Shown here piece after piece: positions 22,807-28,332 of a DNA stretch of 28,332 nt; position 1 is the stretch's first letter; each line of letters starts with the position of its first letter. The notes under the pieces were generated by a model. The model did no database searches, was not told the DNA's origin, and saw nothing but the letters and a program-made list of their open reading frames with translations. The stretch is taken from positions 1 to 28,332 of the IMG/VR virus record IMGVR_UViG_3300046010_001998; one strand, 5' to 3'. The DNA comes from a virus. The position numbers and the translations under genes are program-made.

Positions 22807-24429
22807 TCAATACGTCGTATCAAAGAAGCCTTCTTCGTCTCGCGGGAAATATAAATCGGGCCCCGTGGGAGGTGACACAAAGTTCCGTGGGGCGCGGGGC
22901 TGGTCCTTGGCAGGCGTCATACGCTCTTCCTCCGTCCGCCCCAAAATCTGATCCAACTGCTCGAAAATCGCGGCGTCAACCATCTGGGTCAGCTCCTGAA
23001 CGCTCGCGTCCATGCCAGCCTTCACAAAAATCTGCCGCCCCACCGCATTATTGCGCTTATCCATCGCCACGTCACGAGGCGTCTGCCTGCCGTAATAACT
23101 CGGCGCAAACCTATCCATGAACTCTTGGAAATTGCCCGCTTTCTCCGCAGTCTCCGGACCGTACTCCTTAGCCATGATCGCCGAACCCAATATGTGAGCC
23201 CGCGCATCCTCCAGCTCAGGAAACGTCGGCAAGTCTTTACGGTCCTCGGGCCGCGCAAAACGCTTCGATTCCGGGAAGCCCCAATCGGTAGGAATAACGT
23301 GATGAGCAACCCCGTCACGCTTCTCCATCACGGTAGGGTAATCGTACCGCTCGATCAACTGCTCCATAAAGGTCGGATCCGACCCGTATAGCTCCTTGAT
23401 CTTTTCGTTAACGTACGGATCGTACATCCGCCCACTTTCGCGGATGTCCCTGACAGGACTTTCCCCGGCTAACTTGTCTAAAAACACGGACCCCAAGCCC
23501 TTCTCAATGTCCTCGCCCTCAGACGGCATCTCCTCCGGGAAATGCTCCTCGCCATCCGCCGGGACACTAACCACCGCCCCGCCGTCTTCGTAGTATTCAA
23601 CCCCACCAGAACCGCCTGCGCCTAAATTGACCGCGGAGCGACGGTAAGGTATGATGTCTTTCCCGCTAAAAACGACGTAATGCTCTGCCATGTCTTTTCC
23701 AGTATGGTTGGCTGTGTACGACATGCCTCTAACCCCAATGCGTTGCAAAAGTTCATTTGCTTTCTGCATGGATGGGACGTTCGAGCCGCGTTGTAAAAGA
23801 TCAACAACAGGCGTTGCGTTTTGCTTAACCAGCTTTTCGTAAAACTCTGCCCCGGTTAACCCTTCATTCCCTTCATACAGCCCGGCTTTTTTAAGGCTGT
23901 CAACAACTTTACTAGGCTGCTCTGATAAAGGAAAATCGCGGTTCAACAAGGTGTTACGGGGAGCGACCACCCTGAGCTTGTTCACCTTCCCCTTAGACTT
24001 CTCGGCATAATACTTCGCAGTGGGAGTATTACGTGTTGCATAAATACCAAGCCCGTTATCCACGGCATGAGGGCGGTCGTAGTTACCCTTAAAATTTTCG
24101 TAATTTCTTAGGCGAGCCCCGCCCCTAAGTACGTCAAAACCTTCTGGCGCACGGGCCGCGGGCGACTTAGGACGAAGTGCGGCAATCCCTGCACGGCTCC
24201 CGGGCCCCGCTCCCATAAGCGCCGCACCAAGCCCCATGACCTCTTCGGGAGGAACTTCGTTTCCTCGTGCCGCGTATCCCGGAACGAGAGACGCCCTCGC
24301 AAGATCATAAATGATCTGCGGAGCAACCCAGCCCTCTTCTTTGCTATACGGAAGAAGCGTAGGTCTATTCTGAATGGTCGGATCTAGCCCGTATATCTTT
24401 TGTACTGCTGCGTCTAAACCGTTAGCCAT
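22807..24429 (-). CDS. Protein with ADP-ribosyltransferase-like (ART-PolyVal-type) region
   Basis: The 540-residue protein sits between terminase and portal. Residues about 98-260 follow the pattern of ART-like domains found in phage polyvalent proteins. An early strand with Leu-Arg-Gly-Gly comes first. A segment NGLGIYATRNTPTAKYYAEK then gives the usual 'aged product / AxxYA' helix. A strand KVNKLRVVAPRNTLL and a closing GVRGMSYTAN...AEHYVVFSGKDI (248-259) complete the pattern. Residues about 400-500 form a second unit (EDARAHILGSAIMAKEYGPE; AMDKRNNAVGRQIF). Family members modify protein or other targets using NAD, but I cannot confirm the catalytic triad here. It may be packaged and injected, or act in head assembly. 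An ATG is available at 24429; a TTG lies five codons upstream. Confidence 0.6.
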   Translation of the reverse strand: MANGLDAAVQKIYGLDPTIQNRPTLLPYSKEEGWVAPQIIYDLARASLVPGYAARGNEVPPEEVMGLGAALMGAGPGSRAGIAALRPKSPAARAPEGFDVLRGGARLRNYENFKGNYDRPHAVDNGLGIYATRNTPTAKYYAEKSKGKVNKLRVVAPRNTLLNRDFPLSEQPSKVVDSLKKAGLYEGNEGLTGAEFYEKLVKQNATPVVDLLQRGSNVPSMQKANELLQRIGVRGMSYTANHTGKDMAEHYVVFSGKDIIPYRRSAVNLGAGGSGGVEYYEDGGAVVSVPADGEEHFPEEMPSEGEDIEKGLGSVFLDKLAGESPVRDIRESGRMYDPYVNEKIKELYGSDPTFMEQLIERYDYPTVMEKRDGVAHHVIPTDWGFPESKRFARPEDRKDLPTFPELEDARAHILGSAIMAKEYGPETAEKAGNFQEFMDRFAPSYYGRQTPRDVAMDKRNNAVGRQIFVKAGMDASVQELTQMVDAAIFEQLDQILGRTEEERMTPAKDQPRAPRNFVSPPTGPDLYFPRDEEGFFDTTY

Positions 24430-24458
24430 CAGGTTGAACCCCAAGCGACCGTCGTATT

Positions 24459-25922
24459 TTAATAATACACCCGCAGCTTAACCGAATTCTCTTTCTCTTC
24501 CCAGTCGTCTGTCGGCAATTGAACAAAGTTACCTTGACGATAACGCATCAGCGCCTGCGTCATACTGTCCACCAAATCGTCATACTCCCCGTTCGGAAAC
24601 GCCGCTACCTCCTCAATCATCTCGTCCGCCCACGTCTCGTCGGGGGCCCAAACCATCCCCGCCTCAAATAACGGCGACACACTATGCACCCGCGATACCT
24701 TGTCGTTCCCACGACTCGGCGTAAAATTCACCACCGGAATCCCCATGTTCCTCAACTCATGTGTCAACGGCATCCCAGATGCCTTCGCCTCCACAATCAC
24801 CGTGTCCGGGGCCCAAAATTTGTAATTGTCCAACGCAATCGACTTCAACTCCGGAAAATCCCATCGCCCCTTCTTACAATCCAACAAAATTAAATTAGGA
24901 CCCGACCCACCCTCGTCCGGATAAAAAACACCCCACGTCGTAATCGCCGAATAGTCACTCGTCTCCCTCTTGGAAAACGCCGTGTCGTAACTCTGGATCA
25001 CATACTCCAACTGCGGAACCTTCTCCCGCATCCAACGACGCCACCACTCCCGCTTGATAATCGCACTCTCTTCACCCGTCGGATTCTGCTGGTACTGCGC
25101 ATTCCACTTCGATACCGGAATAGACGCGCGGACCGCGGTCAAATCCTCCAAGGACCAAAACTCCGGCCAACACGGCGTCCCATCCTCAAAAATAGCCGGT
25201 AACTCCACTACCTCCCACTGATCCGCCAAAGGATCCTTCGCCATCGCACGCAATAACTGACCCGTCATGTCCTTCTCAGACCAACGCGTCTGTACCAAAA
25301 CAATCGATCCCCCCGGCTGCAAACGCTGACGAGGGCCCCCCGTGTACCACTCCCACGCATCCTCAAAGCCCGAATTCGACATCGCCGTCTGCTCAGAATG
25401 CGGATCGTCAATAACAACCAAATCACCACCACGGCCCGCAAGGTTCGATCCCACCCCCACCGCGTAATACATCCCTCCCTTGTTCGTGTCCCAACGACCC
25501 GACGCCTTACTGTCCGCCGCCAGCTTCACCTCCGGAAAAATCTCTCCAAACTCCTCACTCTCAATCAAATTCTTTGTCTTCCTGCCAAAATTGACAGCCA
25601 ACTCCGTCGTGTGCGTCGCCTGAATGATCTTCATCCGCGGATTACGGCCCATCATCCACGCCGGAAACAAATACGACGCAAACTCACTCTTTGTGTGCCG
25701 CGGTGCCATGTTGATGATCAACCGCTTCAACTCACCATTTGCCACCCTTTCCAACTTATCAGCAATAATCTTGTGATGACGGCCCGCGATAAACTCCGGC
25801 CAAACCGTTTTTACGAACGTCAAAAAATTATTTCTGCACCGCTCATTTTTCTCCAACTGCGCTAATCGCAGCTCAAGCTTCAACTTTTTCTCTTCAAGCG
25901 CCAGAGCATCTACTGACTTCAT
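24459..25922 (-). CDS. terL: Terminase large subunit (packaging ATPase-nuclease)
   Basis: The 487-residue protein has an N-terminal helix (residues 1-30) and then a conserved NNFLTFVKTVWPEFIAGRHH segment. A Walker A-like loop APRHTKSE lies at 73-80 and Walker B DLVVIDDP at 167-174, together with a coupling-type VQTRWSEKD at 210-218. The RNase H-like nuclease follows: QSYDTAFSK (Asp313), VIVEAKASG (Glu378) and DDLVDSMTQA (Asp448/449 and Asp452). It cuts and pumps phage DNA into the prohead through the portal. The Walker A has Thr in the position where GKS/T-type loops usually have Gly. I use the ATG at 25922 because upstream sequence in frame is GC-rich and non-conserved. No small terminase gene is recognised in the window. 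Confidence 0.93.
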   Translation of the reverse strand: MKSVDALALEEKKLKLELRLAQLEKNERCRNNFLTFVKTVWPEFIAGRHHKIIADKLERVANGELKRLIINMAPRHTKSEFASYLFPAWMMGRNPRMKIIQATHTTELAVNFGRKTKNLIESEEFGEIFPEVKLAADSKASGRWDTNKGGMYYAVGVGSNLAGRGGDLVVIDDPHSEQTAMSNSGFEDAWEWYTGGPRQRLQPGGSIVLVQTRWSEKDMTGQLLRAMAKDPLADQWEVVELPAIFEDGTPCWPEFWSLEDLTAVRASIPVSKWNAQYQQNPTGEESAIIKREWWRRWMREKVPQLEYVIQSYDTAFSKRETSDYSAITTWGVFYPDEGGSGPNLILLDCKKGRWDFPELKSIALDNYKFWAPDTVIVEAKASGMPLTHELRNMGIPVVNFTPSRGNDKVSRVHSVSPLFEAGMVWAPDETWADEMIEEVAAFPNGEYDDLVDSMTQALMRYRQGNFVQLPTDDWEEKENSVKLRVYY

Positions 25923-25964
25923 CGGGGGCCCCTGCAAAGGTTCCAGAAGGATTGTTACACGGCA

Positions 25965-25980
25965 TGTTCCACGTGGAACA
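25965..25980. promoter_or_regulatory. parS-like 16-bp palindrome upstream of terL
   Basis: TGTTCCACGTGGAACA is a perfect palindrome lying 42 bases before the terL ATG and downstream of the candidate promoter. The sequence has the core GTTCCACGTGGAAC of chromosomal parS sites in pseudomonads and differs from the common TGTTTCACGTGAAACA form by one symmetric pair. ParB binds and loads at such sites. I see no ParA or ParB gene here, so host ParB would be the expected ligand. Function is inferred. Confidence 0.7.
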
Positions 25981-25998
25981 CGGCTCACGGTATATGCG

Positions 25999-26026
25999 AT
26001 TTTAGCAGCATTTATAAGACAGTGAA
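25999..26026 (-). promoter_or_regulatory. Candidate terL / late promoter
   Basis: On the minus strand TTCACT, a 16-base spacer and TAAAAT form a sigma70-like -35 and -10 pair. The predicted start lies near 25992, so the parS-like palindrome would fall at about +12 to +27 in the 5' leader. It is the only good promoter in the AT-richer part of this gap. Confidence 0.5.
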
Positions 26027-26066
26027 CGGCGGTCCGTTTTTCTATGTAAATGTTTGCGAAAAACAT

Positions 26067-26345
26067 GGCCCTAGCCCCCGTGCACCCGCGCCGGGGGCGC
26101 GGCGCGCGGCGCGCGCGGCGCGATCCGAGGGCCCGCGATCTGACCCGATCGCCGGGGGACCCGGGCCGCCCGGCCCGGACCGGCGGCCTCGGACCGCGAG
26201 CCGTCGCGTCCGAACATCGTCCAGGCATCGCACCGGATCCCACGAATCCGCACCGGATCACACGGCCCTCGGACCACGGACCACGGCCACGGACCACGGT
26301 GGCGGCAGGCGGTAGGTTTAGCCGGTAGATCGAGCGCGGGGCGCG
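26067..26345. other. Very GC-rich non-coding block
   Basis: This stretch is strikingly GC-rich. It contains runs of GGCGCGC, a palindrome CCGGGCCG-CC-CGGCCCGG (26161-26178), two CACCGGATC words, and repeated GGACCAC units near 26269-26299. Open frames cross it on both strands but read Arg/Pro/Gly-rich and are not credible genes. It lies between the terminator of the coiled-coil gene and terL, where packaging or origin sites are often found. No function is shown. Confidence 0.55.
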
Positions 26346-26361
26346 GGCAGGTTTAACTGCG

Positions 26362-26391
26362 CAAAAAAAAAGCGCGCCCGAGGGCGCGCTT
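26362..26391 (-). terminator. Terminator of the coiled-coil gene
   Basis: On the minus strand AAGCGCGCC, a CTCG loop and GGCGCGCTT form nine pairs and are followed by at least eight T residues. It is one of three nearly identical terminators in the right block. Confidence 0.88.
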
Positions 26392-26407
26392 GCGGAGGGA
26401 TGACGGG

Positions 26408-26821
26408 CTAGACGTAGTCGAGGGTAACCACGATTTCCCCATCGCGGATCATGTCCCGGACGGACGCGCGGATCTGATCGTCGTCCGGCTCGGATCCAGA
26501 CGCGTCCAGCCGGTCAACCTGCCGACGTAGAAGGCATATGGTCGTCTCCAGCGCGCGCATGGCCGCCGCTTGTTCCTCGGGCGCTGTTTCCAGCGCTTGG
26601 ACCTGAGAATCGAGCATGCGAACCACGTCCTCGAGTTCCGCGCATGCGTCGACCTGCCCGCGTAGGGCTCGGATTTGCTCGTCCTGAGTAAGCACGACCG
26701 ACTCCAAATCGGCGCATCGCGCCTCGACGTGTCGGAGCCGGGAATCGATCAAGCGGGAAAGCGCGTCGGTGACGTCGGATGCGAGAGAGTCGGGAGTGGT
26801 GAGGGAGAGAGGCTGGTCCAT
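26408..26821 (-). CDS. Coiled-coil protein, unknown
   Basis: The 137-residue protein is mostly a long heptad-rich helix (residues about 10-105, with RHVEARCADLESVVL and RQVDRLD). It ends with a short beta-like tail (MIRDGEIVVTLDYV). It contains three cysteines. A longer reading frame reaches 26956, but that extension is translated promoter and terminator sequence, so I use the ATG at 26821. The gene is a self-contained unit with its own cassette upstream and terminator downstream. The last residues resemble the ends of small phage proteins of unknown role. Oligomerisation through the coiled coil is the only confident inference. Confidence 0.75.
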   Translation of the reverse strand: MDQPLSLTTPDSLASDVTDALSRLIDSRLRHVEARCADLESVVLTQDEQIRALRGQVDACAELEDVVRMLDSQVQALETAPEEQAAAMRALETTICLLRRQVDRLDASGSEPDDDQIRASVRDMIRDGEIVVTLDYV

Positions 26822-26840
26822 CTTATCGGTCCGTTGTTGC

Positions 26841-26893
26841 GCCGGGACGTCCCCGGCAGCGCTTACGCTATGCGATGGATCCCATACACGCAA
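26841..26893 (-). promoter_or_regulatory. Promoter/operator/leader cassette, copy A
   Basis: On the minus strand TTGCGT, a 17-base spacer and TAGCGT form a possible promoter. The spacer holds the imperfect inverted repeat TATGGGATCCATCGCATA (26869-26886). Further on, GCCGGGGACGTCCCGGC (26841-26857) contains a perfect GGGACGTCCC palindrome, 22 bases before the ATG. Copy B upstream of the next gene has the same parts at almost the same spacing. Confidence 0.65.
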
Positions 26894-26896
26894 GCG

Positions 26897-26923
26897 AAAA
26901 AAAAGCGCGCCGGAGGCGCGCTT
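26897..26923 (-). terminator. Terminator of the cysteine-rich gene
   Basis: On the minus strand AAGCGCGCC, a three-base loop (TCC) and GGCGCGCTT form a nine-pair stem, followed by a run of T. It begins about 20 bases after the stop codon and precedes cassette A. Confidence 0.88.
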
Positions 26924-26942
26924 GCGGGGCGGGCGGGCGGGA

Positions 26943-27650
26943 TCAGTGCATAGCAATCTGAATCGAGCGCGAGGCAGTGCTGGCGGTCCCCATGCAAGAT
27001 CGGCATTGAGCGCACGTCGTGACCGCGCCCCGTTCCTTGGACGCGGGGCAAACAGCCTCGACCCCCCGGACGTGTTCGAACGCCTTCGCGGTCGTGCGGA
27101 ATGTGCGCCAGCCGCGAGAGTGAGCCAGCGTCATGTCGTCGACACTGTCAGCGCTCGCCATGACCAGCGCCGCCCATGACGCGCCGAGCTTGCGCCATTG
27201 ATGGCTGTAGCCGGTCCAGCCAAGCGCTTTGCGGATCAGGCCGCGCCAGAGCGAGAGCGCAGTAGCGGCCGGGTCACCGTAGGATCCGATTCGCACCATG
27301 CGGCCCGCGCAGATATCTGCAGCCTCGTCGAGTGTGACTCGAGGATACCGGCCGCGCTTGTACGCCTCCCAGATCATCCGCGGCGCTTGCCAGACCAGCA
27401 CATAACAGGACCGCTTCCCGGTGGCCGGGTTGCTGCGGTGTATGCAATCGCCACAAATACTCGCATCGGCCCCCGTGCGCACGGCCTCAACCGGCGGAAT
27501 GTCGGAGCGCAGAATCCACGTCTGCAGCATGTCGCCGGTTTTTTCATTGGCCGTCGCCTCCGCAAGGCCGGTCACAATCACGACAATGGGCTGCCCGTCG
27601 AGGGCGCTCGGCCCCTCATAGATCACGATGCCGTTCGGTTTTCTTGCCAT
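26943..27650 (-). CDS. Cysteine-rich phage/plasmid protein of unknown function
   Basis: The 235-residue protein carries several cysteine groups. DASICGDCIHRSNPATGKRS leads into a further Cys (SCYV), and near the C-terminus CPASKERGAVTTCAQCRSC forms a cluster of four. Between them are conserved-looking stretches AYKRGRYPRVTLDEAADICA, RIGSYGDPAATAL, GWTGYSHQWRKLGASW, MASADSVDD and SRGWRTFRT. I recognise the pattern as one shared by many phage and plasmid proteins of undetermined function. The cysteines suggest a bound metal or Fe-S cluster. GGAG lies ten bases before the ATG at 27650; the upstream extension is translated regulatory DNA. It has its own promoter-like cassette and terminator. Confidence 0.75.
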   Translation of the reverse strand: MARKPNGIVIYEGPSALDGQPIVVIVTGLAEATANEKTGDMLQTWILRSDIPPVEAVRTGADASICGDCIHRSNPATGKRSCYVLVWQAPRMIWEAYKRGRYPRVTLDEAADICAGRMVRIGSYGDPAATALSLWRGLIRKALGWTGYSHQWRKLGASWAALVMASADSVDDMTLAHSRGWRTFRTTAKAFEHVRGVEAVCPASKERGAVTTCAQCRSCMGTASTASRSIQIAMH

Positions 27651-27670
27651 GTATGTAATGCTCCGTCGAT

Positions 27671-27721
27671 CCGGGACGTCCCCGGCACGTGTAGAGTATG
27701 GGATGAATCGCATACCCGCAA
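27671..27721 (-). promoter_or_regulatory. Promoter/operator/leader cassette, copy B
   Basis: On the minus strand TTGCGG, a 17-base spacer and TACTCT mark a possible promoter. The spacer contains TATGCGATTCATCCCATA (27697-27714), nearly the reverse complement of the repeat in copy A. The GGGACGTCCC palindrome (27673-27682) again lies 22 bases before the start codon. Confidence 0.65.
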
Positions 27722-27725
27722 GGGT

Positions 27726-27752
27726 AAAAAAAAGCGCGCCCGAGGCGCGCTT
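27726..27752 (-). terminator. Terminator of the DnaN-like gene
   Basis: On the minus strand AAGCGCGCC, a TCG loop and GGCGCGCTT form nine pairs followed by a T-tract. It lies about 23 bases after the stop codon and just before cassette B. Confidence 0.88.
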
Positions 27753-27758
27753 GAAGTG

Positions 27759-27782
27759 TGACAGGTCGGGCCTGTCAGGCCC
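27759..27782. repeat. Overlapping inverted repeats at the end of the DnaN-like gene
   Basis: TGACAGG-TCGGG-CCTGTCA (27759-27777) and GGGCCTG-T-CAGGCCC (27768-27782) share the CCTGTCA arm and cover the stop codon. The two hairpins are mutually exclusive and precede the terminator on the transcript. Confidence 0.6.
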
Positions 27783-28329
27783 ACGCGGGGCCTGTCGGCA
27801 TCTCGTCGATATCCCGGCGGATCGGCATTACCCACGCGCCGACCTTCCCATCGGCGTCGATCTGCGCATAGCCTACGCCGTTGCCGCCCGGGCGGATGAG
27901 AGTCGGAAAGGCGGTCTTTCCTTGGATCATCCGCGCGGCTGCGTCAACGCGGGCGTGGAATTTCGGATCAAAAAACGCAATCGCGTCGCTTGCCTTGTAC
28001 TTGATGACGCGCCGCCAGTCGGGATAGCGCCCGTCGATCTCGGTCGCAGTGACGTTATCGAACCGCATCGCGTCGAGTTCGAGCATCACAGGCTTGCGCT
28101 TGTTTTTCGCGATAAGTTCGCACACTTCCCCCCCGATGATGTACTGACGCGCGGGGTGCGGCGTCGCGTCGATGCGCGCGACTGCGATAGCGTGACCATC
28201 AGTACCCACCAGAAAAACGCCTTCCGGGCCCGCGTCGACCATGACGCCGTTCAGGACGTAGCGGACGTCGCCTTTCGCTGCGAACGAATTGATCGCCGGG
28301 AAAACGCCGGGGTTGATCTGAATCTGCAT
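27775..28329 (-). CDS. DnaN (beta sliding clamp)-like protein, short form
   Basis: The 184-residue protein has clamp-like motifs in order: RYVLNGVMVD, then GVFLVGTDGHAIAVARID (the 'ATDGHRLA' signature of DnaN), EIDGRYPDWRRVI (the 'GRFPDY' signature), a further domain-like half, and a terminal AWVMPIR resembling the DnaN 'MPMR' end. DnaN is about 366 residues with three domains, so this is about half-length and may form a ring from more subunits or act as a decoy. A clamp tethers DNA polymerase to the template and recruits partners. The ATG lies three bases from the window edge, so its promoter is not visible. It is followed by the overlapping hairpins and its own terminator. Confidence 0.8.
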   Translation of the reverse strand: MQIQINPGVFPAINSFAAKGDVRYVLNGVMVDAGPEGVFLVGTDGHAIAVARIDATPHPARQYIIGGEVCELIAKNKRKPVMLELDAMRFDNVTATEIDGRYPDWRRVIKYKASDAIAFFDPKFHARVDAAARMIQGKTAFPTLIRPGGNGVGYAQIDADGKVGAWVMPIRRDIDEMPTGPAWA

Positions 28330-28332
28330 GAT

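Noticed and set aside
25923-26297. In-frame extension of terL through the GC-rich block
   Set aside because: The added residues are Arg/Pro/Gly-rich, cross the promoter and the palindrome, and have no match to terminase N-termini. The ATG at 25922 begins the normal helix.
26022-26328. Plus- and minus-strand open frames in the GC-rich block
   Set aside because: High GC removes stop codons. Products are Arg/Pro/Gly-rich with no start signals, and frames are open on both strands.
26822-26956. Longer N-terminus for the coiled-coil gene
   Set aside because: The extension is translated terminator and promoter sequence; the same is true of the 27651-27713 extension of the cysteine-rich gene.

Overview
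The window is a contiguous piece of a tailed-phage genome (Caudoviricetes). Every gene I accept lies on the minus strand, so transcription runs from the right end to the left. The head-to-tail set points to a podovirus-like virion: a long P22-type portal, a predicted scaffold, an HK97-fold capsid protein resembling Mu gpT, two adaptor-type proteins and a P22 gp10-like beta-propeller protein. No sheath, tape measure or baseplate gene is visible. The host is probably a proteobacterium, judged from the Shine-Dalgarno sites, the codon style and a parS-like palindrome of pseudomonad type; this is inference. No integrase, tRNA, CRISPR array or insertion sequence is seen.

Right block (about 26.4-28.3 kb): three single-gene units, visibly GC-richer than the rest. 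They encode a half-length DnaN (beta-clamp)-like protein, a cysteine-rich protein of unknown function and a coiled-coil protein. Each ends in an almost identical GC-rich terminator. Two are preceded by the same promoter/inverted-repeat/palindrome cassette, and the third gene begins at the window edge. A very GC-rich non-coding stretch of about 280 bp follows, then a candidate promoter and a perfect 16-bp palindrome, TGTTCCACGTGGAACA, identical in its core to bacterial chromosomal parS (ParB loading) sites. This lies just ahead of the terminase gene.

Head block (about 14.0-25.9 kb), in transcription order: large terminase; a 540-aa protein with an ADP-ribosyltransferase-like region; portal; a tiny basic protein; a 620-aa low-complexity protein with Gly-Thr and Pro-Ala-Gln tandem repeats; a GH108 lysozyme; a small protein; a GroES-like co-chaperonin; scaffold; two structural candidates; and the major capsid protein. 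A hairpin terminator follows the capsid gene.

Connector, tail and fibre block (1-13.9 kb): small head or tail accessory proteins (two of them tandem paralogues), adaptors, a run of beta-rich proteins, a 343-aa protein built from 13 short repeats, a 1084-aa fibre with nine 33-residue repeats, a glycine-rich putative adhesin, two small membrane proteins including a holin candidate, the gp10-like protein and three small or partial genes. Most neighbours overlap by ATGA, TAATG or TGATG, so the late genes look like long, translationally coupled operons.

The observations most worth following up are the parS-like site ahead of terL, the duplicated regulatory cassettes of the right block, the ART-like protein between terminase and portal, and the phage co-chaperonin.
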